Origin: Pontiella desulfatans
GTDB taxonomy: Bacteria > Verrucomicrobiota > Kiritimatiellia > Kiritimatiellales > Pontiellaceae
NCBI RefSeq assembly: GCF_900890425.1
Contig: NZ_CAAHFG010000002.1
Span: forward strand, 434,001 to 498,000
Direction: 5' to 3'
Length of the DNA stretch: 64,000 nucleotides
The notes under the pieces are model-generated. The model was not told the origin of the DNA and searched no databases. It saw nothing but the letters and a program-made list of their open reading frames with translations. This document shows positions 48,226 to 58,606 of the stretch, piece by piece. Both the position numbers and the translations under genes were made by a program. Position 1 is the stretch's first letter. The number at the start of each line of letters is the position of its first letter.

Positions 48226-48249
48226 CGCGGGCGTGGGCCAGCGCAACCA

Positions 48250-49950
48250 CTACCGCACGCGGTAGACTTGCAACGTTTTGGCGGGAACGGAACGGCTTCC
48301 GGTTGGCTCCGGATTGGTGATCAGCCCGTTCGAATAGAGCAGGGTGGTGGAGGCGGGGAGAGGGGGCGGCTGTTGCGGTTGTTCGCCGGCATTGAGCACC
48401 ACCACTGCACCGCCACGCCGGTAGGCCAGTAAGCCGTTCCCGCATGGGATGACGGCGATGTCGGCATCAACCAGGTCGGGCAGCATTTTACGCAGGGCAA
48501 CCAGCTCGGACACCCGCTTGAAATGGGGATTGGCCTTGCGCGCGCCGAAGCCGCGATTGCCGGTGTTGTCGAACAGCGAGATGCGGCCGGTTTCGCTCTG
48601 CTGGTGCCGGTCGGCCTGGTTGTCGCGGAGGCCGAGTTCGGAACCGTAGTAGAGGCAGGGGATGCCTTCGGCGGTCAGCAGCACCGCAAGGGCGAGGGCG
48701 TGGTTTTGTTCGCTGACCCCGTTCACGAGGAAGCGGTTGAGACCGTCGTGGTTGCCGATGAAGTTGACGGTGTTGAGACGCACGTTCTTTGGTTCGACTT
48801 CGGAGTTCATCCGTTCAATGAACTGCCTAAGCTTGTCGGGATCGCCAAGGTTGCCCTGCCGCAACACATCGCGCACCGCCCAGGTAAACTGGAAGTTGAG
48901 CAGGGAACCGAGGTTGCCGGCATATTGGTTGATGTCCTGGATCGAGTTGCCGTACACCTCTCCGAACATGAGCAGCTTGTCGGCATCGGGGCCCAGCCGT
49001 TTGCGCAGGCGCGAAGAGAAGGCGTCCCAGAAGGCCTTGTCGACATGCTTGACCGTATCGATGCGCAGTCCGTCCACGCCAAGTTCATCGATGTAGAAAT
49101 GGTAAATGTCGACAAACTCATCGACGAGTTTATCGAAGTGCGGCGAATCCGGTTCGGTGTTGAATGCCCTCAGCGAGAAGAAGTCGCAACGCTGTTCTTC
49201 GCCATCGGTTTTTCCCAGACTGTCGGGGCTGAATCCCTTGGCCCAATAGAGTTCCATATCCTGGAAAAAACCGCTGGGTTTTCCGACGTTCCAATGCGGG
49301 TCGTCGGTCCAGCGCGCGCTCTTGAGATAGGATCCATCCGGTTTGTACGGAGGCATCCACTCTTCGGCCTTGCCGTCGTGCGAGCCGTTGCCGTCGAGGT
49401 CGTAGTAGAACAGCGGCCCGATGTGGTTGCAGACCATGTCCTGAACCACCTTGATGTTGTTCTGGTGGGCGAGGTCGATCAGATCCTTGTAATGCCGCAA
49501 CCGGCCTTCGCGCCCTTTTGCGTAGGGCGTGCCCGACCGGCTGTTTGCGCTGGTCAGATGCGGGTCGATGTCGCGGAAGTCCTGCGCCCAGTAGCCATGG
49601 TAGCCACTCTTGCTGCCGCCCAGGTCGTGGAGCGACATCCAGGCGTTGCGCACCGGCGGGGTGATCCAGATGGCGCTGATTCCAAGGTCGGTGAAATAGC
49701 CATCGACGAGCGCGTTTTCCACGCCGCGGAAATCGCCGCCGTGGTAGAGGTTGATGTTTTCCTGGGCGGGGTCGTACAGCGCGGGGTCGGAGCCGGGGGG
49801 CATGTTGTTTTCCGGATCGCCGTCATGGAAGCGGTCGGTCATCAAAAAATAGATGACGTCGTCCTTCCAGGGCCGCTCAATCCAGTCGCGCGCCGAAACA
49901 CCAACGCTCATGGCAAGGCAGAGGCAAACAACGGATTTGATTCTGTTCAT
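48250..49950 (-). CDS. Secreted GH13 alpha-amylase (last gene of the glucan operon)
   Basis: A 566-residue exported GH13 enzyme with a signal peptide (SVVCLCLAMSVGVSA). The barrel begins DDVIYFLMTDRFHDGDPENN and has calcium-binding MVCNHIG, nucleophile Asp in GVDGLRIDTVKHV (about residue 295), Glu in LMFGEVYGNS (about 330) and the NFIGNHDGLNRF motif (about 402). A short C-terminal beta domain ends the protein. It should cleave alpha-1,4-glucans outside the cytoplasm. It is the last gene of the minus-strand operon with the GH77, the MFS transporter and two other GH13 genes. Confidence 0.9.
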   Translation of the reverse strand: MNRIKSVVCLCLAMSVGVSARDWIERPWKDDVIYFLMTDRFHDGDPENNMPPGSDPALYDPAQENINLYHGGDFRGVENALVDGYFTDLGISAIWITPPVRNAWMSLHDLGGSKSGYHGYWAQDFRDIDPHLTSANSRSGTPYAKGREGRLRHYKDLIDLAHQNNIKVVQDMVCNHIGPLFYYDLDGNGSHDGKAEEWMPPYKPDGSYLKSARWTDDPHWNVGKPSGFFQDMELYWAKGFSPDSLGKTDGEEQRCDFFSLRAFNTEPDSPHFDKLVDEFVDIYHFYIDELGVDGLRIDTVKHVDKAFWDAFSSRLRKRLGPDADKLLMFGEVYGNSIQDINQYAGNLGSLLNFQFTWAVRDVLRQGNLGDPDKLRQFIERMNSEVEPKNVRLNTVNFIGNHDGLNRFLVNGVSEQNHALALAVLLTAEGIPCLYYGSELGLRDNQADRHQQSETGRISLFDNTGNRGFGARKANPHFKRVSELVALRKMLPDLVDADIAVIPCGNGLLAYRRGGAVVVLNAGEQPQQPPPLPASTTLLYSNGLITNPEPTGSRSVPAKTLQVYRVR

Positions 49951-49995
49951 GAAACCTCAACGGATTTGTGTTTTACCACTGTGGTGAGCGTGCTT

Positions 49996-52713
49996 TTAAT
50001 AATCGGAGTCTCTGCCGGCATCGCCGATCAAAGCCCGGAGCGATTGGTTAAAGCCGGTTGCTTGTTTCAATTCCTCGATACTTTGGTGCATCCTGAACCT
50101 CCACTGATGCCGTACGTTGCTGGGTTGGTTAATCTGCTCCTCGTGCGTCTCGTCCCATCGGAGGTCGCCATCCATGGCCAGTAAATCCTGAACGGGGAAC
50201 GTGGTCCACATCGCCGGCGAATGAAGGTGCTGGGCAATGATCTTCGTGCAAACCCATGGCTCGGCAAAATATGGAGCGGTCCCGTGCAGGCCCAGCTCGT
50301 TGTTGTAAAACGATTGAATGGATTCCCGGTCGGCCTCCCACCAGCCCCGGATGGTCGGCATGTCGTGTGTTGATGTCGTGCAGACCGAGAGATAAGGTGC
50401 ATCGGATGGATGGGCATATTCCACCTTCGGGTCTTTCGGCATGCGCTGGATCTCGAGGCTTAGGATGTCCAGTTGTTCCATGACGGGTGGAACGCAACCG
50501 GGAACCATGCCCAGGTCTTCGCCGCAAACCAGCATGTCGCTGGCAGACAGGATCGCCGGTAGTTTTTCCATGGCTTTGTGATGCCAGAACTCATCATGTC
50601 GTTTGTAGAAGAAGTGGATATAGAGCTGGTCGAGCTGTTGTTTCGTATGCGCATCCAACTCGGCGTAGGATGACGTTGAATGAAGCGAGATCCTTGGGTG
50701 CCACTCGTCACATCCGGTTTGAATGAACAACACGTTTGCAATGAGATCGAACAATCCATCCCGGGTCTTCCGGTTTTCGTCGGTCAGATCTTCCTCTTCG
50801 ATGCCCTTCAGGAAGTGCCGGTTTACTTTCAGTTGCGAGTCATATTCCTTTTTCATCCGGTATCCGCCGGCATCTGTTTGTTCTAGAAACGTCTTAATCA
50901 CCTCGCCGGTGGATTCACCAAACAGGTCATGCAGCAAGGGCTCGCGGATGTAGGGTGAGGCCATGCGTTCGGGATCGAAGCCAATCCCGAACCGTTCAAT
51001 TTCCCGGGTGGCCATGGGCAGGGCGGGCTTGAAATATCCCAGCACACCCTCAACGGCATCGAGCGGTATTTCCCAGATTCTGAAGAAGCCCAGGATGTGG
51101 TCGATGCGGTAGGCGTCAAAATAGGTCCCCATGTGATGCAGGCGCTTCTTCCACCATGAGAAGTCCTCTTTGGCCATGGCTTCCCAGTTGTAGGTCGGGA
51201 AGCCCCAGTTTTGCCCCTTGATGGCGAAGTCATCGGGCGGGGCCCCGGCTTGCGCGCCAAGGTTGAAGAGGTGGGGTTCCGTCCAGGCCTCAACACTGTC
51301 GGGGCTTATGCCAATCGGAATGTCGCCTTTCAGCACAATTCCATTCGCGCGCGCATGCGCAGAGACGGCGCGTAATTGTTTATCAAGATGGTATTGGATG
51401 AAATAGTGAACGGCGATGTCGTCCCAGGCTTCGGATTCCTTGCTGCATAGCTGCTCGATGGCCGCCTTGTCGTATGTGCCGTATTCCTTCCATTGCCTGA
51501 AGTCAGGACTCTTCATCTTGTCCCGGAGGTAGGCAAACGCCGCATAGGGAATCAGCCACTCCCTGTTTTTCCTGAAGAAGGCCTTGTAGTCTTTGCGCTC
51601 AAAGGTCGCATCTTTTTCCTGATCATAAATCAGTTTGTAGTACCGGGATTTGATTCGGTGAACGTCCGGGAAACTCACATGTGGTTCGGCATTGAGCTCC
51701 ATCAACCGAGCCGAAATTTCGCCCATCAATTTTTTGTCGTGCAGTGCCCCGACCTGGCGCAGGTCCATGTAAATGGGGTGGAGCGCCATGACCGAGATGG
51801 ATTTGTAGGGATAGGAATCGAGCCAGTTGTGCGATGCAACGGTTTCGTTGAGCGGGAGGAGCTGCACCATTTTCATGCCGACCTGCTTGGCCCAGTCAAT
51901 GAAGTCGATCAGGTCGCCAAAGTCGCCGATCCCGGCGCTCGCATCGCTTCTCAATGAAAACACCGGAACGGCGACTCCCGCTCCCTTCCAATTGCCCAGT
52001 GGATACCGGAAGGATTCGTCGGCTTGAATGAACAGATATTCAGGGTCCTTTTCCGGCAGGGCATCGATTCGCCGGTCGAAACCGTCTTCGATCGTTGCGA
52101 CCATCTTCTTCTGCGTATCGTAGATTCCATATTTATAGATGATGGGAAGCGAAAGGCCGGCGGCGTCGATGGAGCCGGCCCATTCGGGGAAATCATTTCC
52201 GCACGCGAGCAAAAGCGGTTTTGTTTGGTCCCAGAGGCCGAGTGCCGCCTGGTTGCCCAGCACGCACGCCTGGTAGCGAGGTCCGATACGGGGCATCGAT
52301 ATGCTGAACCGCAAGGCCTGTTTCGATTCCGAACCGGTGGCCCGGTGGCCTGCATTGGGTTTCAGCAGAACCTCTCGAAAGGCCGCGCCATACATGATCC
52401 GCTCTTCGCCCGAGGGGGAGCGCCATTGGTCGTGCGCAAAAACCACCGGCGGGGTGGGTTCCGCAACCTTGAGTTTTCTCCCGCCGCCCCATTCCCAGCG
52501 ACAGTTTCCTTGTTCATCCAAAACACCATACGTGTATTCCAATGGGGTGGCGCTTGCCGGGATGTCCAACGTAGCGGACCAGTTGCCGTCGTTGATCGGG
52601 GTTAGCCTAACGGCCTTGGAAGCGTCCCCGCTCCCCAGGGCCTTGGCCGGTCCGCCCACGCAAATGTGCTGCCCGGGAATCGTGTGGTAATGGATGCGGA
52701 AGTTGATTTTCAT
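49996..52713 (-). CDS. malQ: 4-alpha-glucanotransferase, DPE2-like (CBM20 x2 + GH77)
   Basis: A 905-residue cytoplasmic amylomaltase of the disproportionating-enzyme-2 type. Two CBM20-like starch-binding domains (about residues 1-100 and 130-235) precede the GH77 catalytic domain, which shows ASAGIGDFGDLIDFIDWA, nucleophile Asp in FDAYRIDHILGFFRIW (about 534), acid/base Glu in VCGEDLGMVPGCV (about 733) and TTSTHDMPTIRGWWE (about 781). No signal peptide is visible, so it should process imported maltodextrins. The domain layout matches Bacteroides and plant DPE2 rather than E. coli MalQ. It sits between the transporter and a GH13 gene. Confidence 0.92.
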   Translation of the reverse strand: MKINFRIHYHTIPGQHICVGGPAKALGSGDASKAVRLTPINDGNWSATLDIPASATPLEYTYGVLDEQGNCRWEWGGGRKLKVAEPTPPVVFAHDQWRSPSGEERIMYGAAFREVLLKPNAGHRATGSESKQALRFSISMPRIGPRYQACVLGNQAALGLWDQTKPLLLACGNDFPEWAGSIDAAGLSLPIIYKYGIYDTQKKMVATIEDGFDRRIDALPEKDPEYLFIQADESFRYPLGNWKGAGVAVPVFSLRSDASAGIGDFGDLIDFIDWAKQVGMKMVQLLPLNETVASHNWLDSYPYKSISVMALHPIYMDLRQVGALHDKKLMGEISARLMELNAEPHVSFPDVHRIKSRYYKLIYDQEKDATFERKDYKAFFRKNREWLIPYAAFAYLRDKMKSPDFRQWKEYGTYDKAAIEQLCSKESEAWDDIAVHYFIQYHLDKQLRAVSAHARANGIVLKGDIPIGISPDSVEAWTEPHLFNLGAQAGAPPDDFAIKGQNWGFPTYNWEAMAKEDFSWWKKRLHHMGTYFDAYRIDHILGFFRIWEIPLDAVEGVLGYFKPALPMATREIERFGIGFDPERMASPYIREPLLHDLFGESTGEVIKTFLEQTDAGGYRMKKEYDSQLKVNRHFLKGIEEEDLTDENRKTRDGLFDLIANVLFIQTGCDEWHPRISLHSTSSYAELDAHTKQQLDQLYIHFFYKRHDEFWHHKAMEKLPAILSASDMLVCGEDLGMVPGCVPPVMEQLDILSLEIQRMPKDPKVEYAHPSDAPYLSVCTTSTHDMPTIRGWWEADRESIQSFYNNELGLHGTAPYFAEPWVCTKIIAQHLHSPAMWTTFPVQDLLAMDGDLRWDETHEEQINQPSNVRHQWRFRMHQSIEELKQATGFNQSLRALIGDAGRDSDY

Positions 52714-52743
52714 AGGCTGATTGTTCCAGGGGTTAAGGGCCCG

Positions 52744-53976
52744 TTACGCGGCCGGTTGTTTTGCGGCCATCCGTCTTACCACAACGATTAAAAGCGCAAC
52801 CACAACAAGAAGCACCGGACCGACCAGCATGGCGTTCGCCCGGCCAAAGTGTACGCCAAGCAACCCCGACATGCCGGTGCCGACCGGAATGCCGATCGAC
52901 CCGCACGTGATGATGAACGAGGTCGCTTGCGGACTCGCGTGCCCAATCTGGTCGAGGCCATACCCCAGAATGGCCGGGTAGATGCATGAGTTGGCCAAGC
53001 CGAGCAGCACCATGAAGAAGATGACCGGATACAGGTGGGTGAGCTTGACGAAGGTTAGGATGAATGCCCCGAACAACAACGACGACGTGATAATGTATTT
53101 ATGCGTCTGGACTTTCGGCAGAAGGAACTTGCCGAACACAAGCCGACCGAACATTTGGGACAACGCATAGGTCGTGACCAATGCGCCGACGAGCTTGATG
53201 TTGAAGCCCAGGTCCTGCTGCATGCGCGGCTGGTTCAGGTTGTTCATGATCTGCTCCACATAGACAAACAGGAAAAATGCGACGGCGGTCAGGACAAGCG
53301 GAAGCGACATGAAGCTTTCCTTTTTCCCCCGCTGCTTTTCTTCGTTTCTGGCGTTCACTTCCTTGTCGGAAATCTCGCTGATGTTCATGACCAGCAGCAT
53401 GATGACGAAGATGATGAAGAGGCCGGCAATCAGCCCGAAAACAGTGCGCCAGGACGTGGCGTCGATCACGAAACCGTTGATGATCGGGCTGATCATGAAG
53501 CCGGCGCTGAAGAAGACGTTGAGAATGGCCAGCTTCCCTTCGCCTTCGCCCTCTTCGCGCACCGTCCCCATCGTCATGTAGTAGCACGACACCAGCACGA
53601 ACCCGATCGCCATGTTGCAGATGAACGACATCGAGATATAGACCGGAAGAACGGGGAAGAGGGCAATCAGCGACGATGCGACCAGCATCATGAGACCGGC
53701 CAGCATCAGCGTGTTCTTTCCCTTGATTTTGGCGATAACCATTCCTCCGGTGGCCATGGCCAGAATCTGTCCCCACATCCCGAACGAATCATAAAAGACA
53801 ATCATCGAGGAATCCTTGCCGAAGAATTCAGACACCGGTACGGTGGTCATCCCGTATATGGCCGCCTGGAATCCGGCAAACAGGAAGGCGATGAAGGTAA
53901 TGAGTATCGCCTTGCGAATGTCGATCCGGGTTGAAAAAATCAATCTGTTTTCCTTGTTCTCGGTTTCATGGCTCAT
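52744..53976 (-). CDS. MFS sugar importer of the glucan operon
   Basis: A 410-residue major facilitator protein with 12 predicted membrane segments and a short cytoplasmic N terminus. Seen are the duplicated six-TM halves joined by a Lys/Glu-rich loop (NARNEEKQRGKKESF) and a Gly-rich FAGFQAAIYGMTTVP start. It resembles the FucP/TsgA-like sugar:H+ symporters more than the ABC maltose system. Because of its neighbours it probably imports maltose or maltodextrins, but the substrate is inferred from context only. GGAG precedes the ATG. Confidence 0.85.
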   Translation of the reverse strand: MSHETENKENRLIFSTRIDIRKAILITFIAFLFAGFQAAIYGMTTVPVSEFFGKDSSMIVFYDSFGMWGQILAMATGGMVIAKIKGKNTLMLAGLMMLVASSLIALFPVLPVYISMSFICNMAIGFVLVSCYYMTMGTVREEGEGEGKLAILNVFFSAGFMISPIINGFVIDATSWRTVFGLIAGLFIIFVIMLLVMNISEISDKEVNARNEEKQRGKKESFMSLPLVLTAVAFFLFVYVEQIMNNLNQPRMQQDLGFNIKLVGALVTTYALSQMFGRLVFGKFLLPKVQTHKYIITSSLLFGAFILTFVKLTHLYPVIFFMVLLGLANSCIYPAILGYGLDQIGHASPQATSFIITCGSIGIPVGTGMSGLLGVHFGRANAMLVGPVLLVVVALLIVVVRRMAAKQPAA

Positions 53977-54003
53977 GCAGGGACTCCTTCATTGATCATT
54001 GGG

Positions 54004-55863
54004 TTAACGGCTGGTGCCGTGGTTGAAAACATAGACTTGCGATTCCAACGGGGCAAGCGTGGTCCGGATGGCTCCGCGCCCGTTTTCCACCACGAGGCTG
54101 CCAGGTGTGTTGCGGAAAAGGTTTTCCAGTCGATAGGTGCCATCCGGAAGGTTCCATTTTTGGATGAGCTCTTCCGGCAGGCGCAGCCCAACCTCGGCGG
54201 TTTGCGTGTGGTCGAAACTGGCCAGTACCACAACATTGGATTGGGCCGACCAGCGCGCGAAGGAGAATAGTTTTTCGCTGTAGTTTCCGGCATGGGCCAG
54301 GTTGTGCCGGTGCAGATCCATATACTCGCCCTTCAGGGCATCGCTGTTGGCACTGAAGGAGAGCAGGGTGGTGTAGTGTTGCCGAAGCGTTTTTTCCGCA
54401 TCGGTCAGCAACCCTCCATCATAGGCCCCGTGGTTGGCCCATCGGCCAAGGGTTGCGAGGCCCCAGTAGTCGAAGATGGTGGTGCGCGTTGCCTTGCCGA
54501 AACCGGCATCCTGGTCGGCCGTTTCGCCGAGTGCCTGCGCGAAGTAGAGCAACGTGGGGCCGCGCCCGACCAGCGCCGAGACGGTCATGGCCGGTCCGCC
54601 CATGGCGGCGGTGCCCGCAAAACCGGGGCTGGCAATCCGTTGCTCGTCGTGGTTTTCAAGGAAGTGCAGCATGTGCGGATCGATGTCGCCAAGCGACTCG
54701 ATGATCGGCAGCAGGTCGGATGCCGGCGCATGGCCCTGCATGATCTTTTTCATGGTGTCGTAGAAATCAACCTTGTCGTAGAGGGCATCCATCAGGCCGA
54801 GTTCGATAAAGTTGCGGTATTGTTCCCGGTTGTAGATTTCGGCCAGGCAAAAGGCATCGGGGTTCTTCATTTTGATGGAAGAATTCAAGTAGCTCCAGAA
54901 TTCAACCGGCACCATGCCGGCCATGTCGAAACGGAAACCGTCCACACCGAAGCCGAGCCAGTGGAGGGCGATGTCGCGGAACTTGATCCACGAGTCGGGA
55001 ACATCCTTTCCCTTCCAGAACCGGGCGTGTTCCCCGAATGCCGCGCCGCGCAACGGGTCTGGCAGGGCGGGGAAATCGTGCGTGCCATCGGGGCGAACGC
55101 CATAGTTGATCTTGACGGTTTCAAACCAGTCGTCCGGATTCGGTTGGGCCAGCCGCGATCCATTGCCCGTCCATTTGGCCGGCGTCTCGTCAAAGGTGCC
55201 ATCCGCCAGCAGGTGCTTTTCGCCGTTGAGCGGAACCGTGCCCTGTGGGACGCGGAAGGACTCGCCGATAATGTAGTAGAAGTTGTTGTCGCGCCGGTAG
55301 GTCTCGCTGGTGTCGTCATCGGCGCCGAAGTCAACACCGGGCCTGGTGGTGGAATGGTAGGCCCGGGCGACGTGGTTCGGGACGATGTCGATCAGCACTT
55401 TCATCCCCTGCCGGTGGGTGCGGTCCACGAGTGCCTTGAATTCCTCCAGCCGCTTGGCCGGATCTTCCGCAAGGTCGGGGTTGACGTTGTAGTAATCCTT
55501 CACCGCATAGGGTGAACCCGCGCGGCCCTTCACCACGTCCGGGTCGTCGTTGGAAATGCCGAAGGCGGTGTAGTCGCGCACAACGGCATGGTGCGGCACG
55601 CCGGTGTACCAGATGTGCGTGGTGCCGAATTCCCGGATTCCTGCCAGCGCCTCATCGGTAAAGTCGTTGAACTTGCCGACCCCGTTCTCCTCGATCGTCC
55701 CCCACGGTTTGTTGGTGGTGTTCCGGTTGCCGAACAACCGGGTGAAAACCTGGTAGACCACCACTTTGCCCTCATGGATTGGCCTGGTTTCCGCCGATGC
55801 GCAGGCAACCACGCTTCCCGCGAGAAGAACAGCCCCCAGGGGTTTGTGCCTACTGCTCCACAT
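54004..55863 (-). CDS. GH13 alpha-amylase, probable lipoprotein
   Basis: A 619-residue GH13 enzyme. The N terminus MWSSRHKPLGAVLLAGSVVAC ends in a plausible lipobox (VVAC), so it may be membrane-anchored like SusG. The barrel shows IDIVPNHVARAYH, nucleophile Asp in GVDGFRFDMAGMVP (about residue 311), Glu in AFCLAEIYNREQ (about 341) and LHFLENHDEQRIAS (about 404), and a small C-terminal beta domain. The ATG at 55863 lies inside the end of the upstream GH13 gene and overlaps it by 14 bases, which suggests coupled translation. A longer frame upstream has no signal peptide. Confidence 0.88.
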   Translation of the reverse strand: MWSSRHKPLGAVLLAGSVVACASAETRPIHEGKVVVYQVFTRLFGNRNTTNKPWGTIEENGVGKFNDFTDEALAGIREFGTTHIWYTGVPHHAVVRDYTAFGISNDDPDVVKGRAGSPYAVKDYYNVNPDLAEDPAKRLEEFKALVDRTHRQGMKVLIDIVPNHVARAYHSTTRPGVDFGADDDTSETYRRDNNFYYIIGESFRVPQGTVPLNGEKHLLADGTFDETPAKWTGNGSRLAQPNPDDWFETVKINYGVRPDGTHDFPALPDPLRGAAFGEHARFWKGKDVPDSWIKFRDIALHWLGFGVDGFRFDMAGMVPVEFWSYLNSSIKMKNPDAFCLAEIYNREQYRNFIELGLMDALYDKVDFYDTMKKIMQGHAPASDLLPIIESLGDIDPHMLHFLENHDEQRIASPGFAGTAAMGGPAMTVSALVGRGPTLLYFAQALGETADQDAGFGKATRTTIFDYWGLATLGRWANHGAYDGGLLTDAEKTLRQHYTTLLSFSANSDALKGEYMDLHRHNLAHAGNYSEKLFSFARWSAQSNVVVLASFDHTQTAEVGLRLPEELIQKWNLPDGTYRLENLFRNTPGSLVVENGRGAIRTTLAPLESQVYVFNHGTSR

Positions 55864-58519
55864 AGGATACCTGTACACGGTAGAATCTTTCATCCGGGGC
55901 AAGGCCCCCTTCATGCGTCAGGGTCAAGCTGGTTCCCTTGGCCTTCACGTTGGATTGCACGGTTGTCCATGCGCCGCCCAGCAGGTTGGTGCGCGTTTCG
56001 AGATGGTAATACCAACCCGGTGTCGCCGCACAGGACACGACCACGCTGGAGGCGATGGCCTCGACGCTGTCGATTTCCACTTCAAGCGGATCGGTCACGT
56101 CGACCAGCTTCAGGTATTGCGCTTCGTAGGGGGCCGTTGCCCAATCGCCATCGACCGTCGGAACCTTGTTCAGCGAAACGAAGAAGCCAGTGCCCTTCAG
56201 AGCGGCACCGCTCATGGACGAACCCCATAGGAAGATGCTGCGGGTGCTTTCGTCATAGGCCGCGAGGTTGACGACGTTGTATTGCCGGGCATCCTCCAGA
56301 CCAAGGAGGGGGGCGAGCCCTGCCGGGATCTTGAAGTTGTCGCTCTGGACGTTGTTGCGGTCGAGGTTGGCGAAGGCGAGCACCACATCGTTTGTGGTTG
56401 GCGAGGCATGGGCTTCCTCATATTTCGCGGTGGCGAAAATGTTTCCGTTGGAACCGTCGCCATCGATGAACCAGCGGTTCGGGCTGCGCAGGGCCGGGCT
56501 GGAAGCGCGCGCCTGCTGGATGCCCGAGTAGACCGGGAAGAGCTGGTCGTTCCCAAAGTTGGTGTCGGTCCAGATCGGCATCATGGAATTCCACCGTTTG
56601 AAGTGCGGGACGTTCTTGCCGAAGTTGGTCTCGTAGTGGTCATAGCCATAGCTGGTGGAAATGCCCAGCTCCTGGCCGGGGAAGACCATGGTGGAGCCAT
56701 CGATCATGCCGCAGGCGGCGGAGCGTACCACGCCTTCCCACGGATCCGCGAAGCTCTCCTCGTCGTGCGAGGTGTTGTTGAGCAGCACCAGCCCCTGGCC
56801 GTAGGCGGCGCGCCGATCCTCGAAGATGTTGCGGTAGTCCCCGGCATTGGAAGCGGACTTGAGCGGGAAGACAATGTTTTCGTTGAGGATGTCGAAGTGC
56901 CGGTTGGAACGGTAGGTCACCGCGCCGCCGTCGAGCGATTCGCTCATCATCACAAAGTTCCATTTATGGCTGCGGGCGACGTTGATGATGTATTCCCAGC
57001 AACGCGGCGGAAGCCCCTGGCCAAAGTCGCAGCGCAGGCCGTCGATGCCCTTTTGGTCCCACGCATAGCGCGCGGAGGCATCGCCGTCGGACGGGAGCGA
57101 GTTGCGGTTTTGCCCGGAGGGGCGCGTCTGTTCCAACCAATGGATGGCGTATTCGGCAAAGTAGTCCCAGACCCGCCGGGTGAGGTTCCGCTGCTGGCCG
57201 CCCTGGGTGAAGTCGAGCGAAGTCCAGTCCGCATCGGACCAGTCGAACCAGTCGCCCTCGTTCTTGTAGCTTTCGTATTCGGCGCCGCCGGCGCCGTCGT
57301 CGTATTCCACGAGGGCGTCGTACCGTCCGAAGAAGACATCCTTCACGTCGTTCCATTTGCCGAAGTCGTAGCGGTCGGGCCCCGCGGCAATGTTGGCGGC
57401 GGACGAAGCCCGGTTGCCATAGTTGCCGTCGGACGAAAAGAAGCGTGCATCGCGATTGCGAATCTCGTCATACGGCGACCAGCTTGCCCCATCGGGCTGG
57501 AACAGATCCACGCCCTGCTGCGCGAGCTCGACATCGAACGCGGTGTGGTTGAACGGGGCATCGAGCATGATGCCCACTTGTTCGGTGTCGGCCGAGGAAA
57601 CAAAGCTCACCCAGGCCGCCATGGATGCGGCGCGATTCTGCGCAAGGGTGTTGGTGCCATGATAATCAACGGTCATGAGTTCGTTAACCGCGAAAAAGTT
57701 TTTCACGGCATAGGGGCTGCCGGGATCGTAGGGCGCGCCCGACCCTCCCCATCCGTCGCTGGGTTCGCGCCCGTCGATTCCGTTGGGGTGGATGGGCTGG
57801 AACCAGAGCCAGTTCATGCCCAGGCTCTTCAGATAGTGCAGGTTCCAGTTTTCGGAGCTGCCCTGCGCGGCCCCGGGGGCGTCGTGGAGGTCCTCAAGGG
57901 TGGAGCGTTGCGCAAACGTGTCGCCGGATGCATCGATATTGAACACGTTGAGTTCATAAAGCCGGATATTGCGGGCATCGGACGGGGAGACAACAATGGC
58001 GTGATCGCGCAGCCCGTACCAGATCCAGTTGTTCGGGTCGTAGCTGTTTTCCTCGATGGCATCACCGCACTTGAAGCGGGCGGTCAGGCGATAGGCACCC
58101 GTTTTCGATGCGGGGATGGTGAGCTCGTATATCCCGTTCGAGTCGCCGTCGGTCATGTTGATCGGAATATAGTAATGACCGGTCGCCGGATCGGTGTCGG
58201 CGGCGGAATCGGTGATCGAGTTGCCGGGGTAGGGAACGATGCCGTCGGCATAGCCGTCGCCATCCTTGTCGGTGCGGGCGAGATCGCGCCGGTTCAGGTT
58301 CGAGAAAACTTCCACATCGGCAATGTTGCCGAACGCCATCAGGTCGAAAAGGATTTCAAGGTCCGCCGTGCTGCCGGCCACCTCGTCGATGAAGACATGG
58401 CTGGTGGTGTATTCCGCATTCTGGAAATTATAGCCGGGCGCCCGAACCTCCAGCACCCCGGCCCCCAGCAGCAGGGTCGGAACACAACAGGCAAGACCAA
58501 TGAGCATTCTTTTCATCAT
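55850..58519 (-). CDS. Large secreted GH13 amylase (first gene of the glucan operon)
   Basis: An 889-residue exported GH13 enzyme with a signal peptide (LIGLACCVPTLLLGAG). An N-terminal immunoglobulin-like region (about 15-175) precedes a barrel with calcium-site DAPFNHTAFD, nucleophile Asp in GIDGLRCDFGQGL (about residue 494), Glu in FVMMSESLDGG (about 525) and LLNNTSHDEESF (about 583). The C terminus (about 800-889) contains a RTNLLGGAWTTVQSN module common in PVC secreted proteins. The ATG at 58519 is chosen for spacing from GGAAAGGA; one at 58531 is also in frame. The shared 20-bp motif lies 88 bases upstream. Confidence 0.88.
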   Translation of the reverse strand: MMKRMLIGLACCVPTLLLGAGVLEVRAPGYNFQNAEYTTSHVFIDEVAGSTADLEILFDLMAFGNIADVEVFSNLNRRDLARTDKDGDGYADGIVPYPGNSITDSAADTDPATGHYYIPINMTDGDSNGIYELTIPASKTGAYRLTARFKCGDAIEENSYDPNNWIWYGLRDHAIVVSPSDARNIRLYELNVFNIDASGDTFAQRSTLEDLHDAPGAAQGSSENWNLHYLKSLGMNWLWFQPIHPNGIDGREPSDGWGGSGAPYDPGSPYAVKNFFAVNELMTVDYHGTNTLAQNRAASMAAWVSFVSSADTEQVGIMLDAPFNHTAFDVELAQQGVDLFQPDGASWSPYDEIRNRDARFFSSDGNYGNRASSAANIAAGPDRYDFGKWNDVKDVFFGRYDALVEYDDGAGGAEYESYKNEGDWFDWSDADWTSLDFTQGGQQRNLTRRVWDYFAEYAIHWLEQTRPSGQNRNSLPSDGDASARYAWDQKGIDGLRCDFGQGLPPRCWEYIINVARSHKWNFVMMSESLDGGAVTYRSNRHFDILNENIVFPLKSASNAGDYRNIFEDRRAAYGQGLVLLNNTSHDEESFADPWEGVVRSAACGMIDGSTMVFPGQELGISTSYGYDHYETNFGKNVPHFKRWNSMMPIWTDTNFGNDQLFPVYSGIQQARASSPALRSPNRWFIDGDGSNGNIFATAKYEEAHASPTTNDVVLAFANLDRNNVQSDNFKIPAGLAPLLGLEDARQYNVVNLAAYDESTRSIFLWGSSMSGAALKGTGFFVSLNKVPTVDGDWATAPYEAQYLKLVDVTDPLEVEIDSVEAIASSVVVSCAATPGWYYHLETRTNLLGGAWTTVQSNVKAKGTSLTLTHEGGLAPDERFYRVQVSYVEQ

Positions 58520-58606
58520 GACAGGGCACATTCCTTTCCTAGGGCATTCTCGAACGACAGGTTTGCAGTAAACCGACTGTGTGTATACCAGATGGCCGGA
58601 TTTTTC

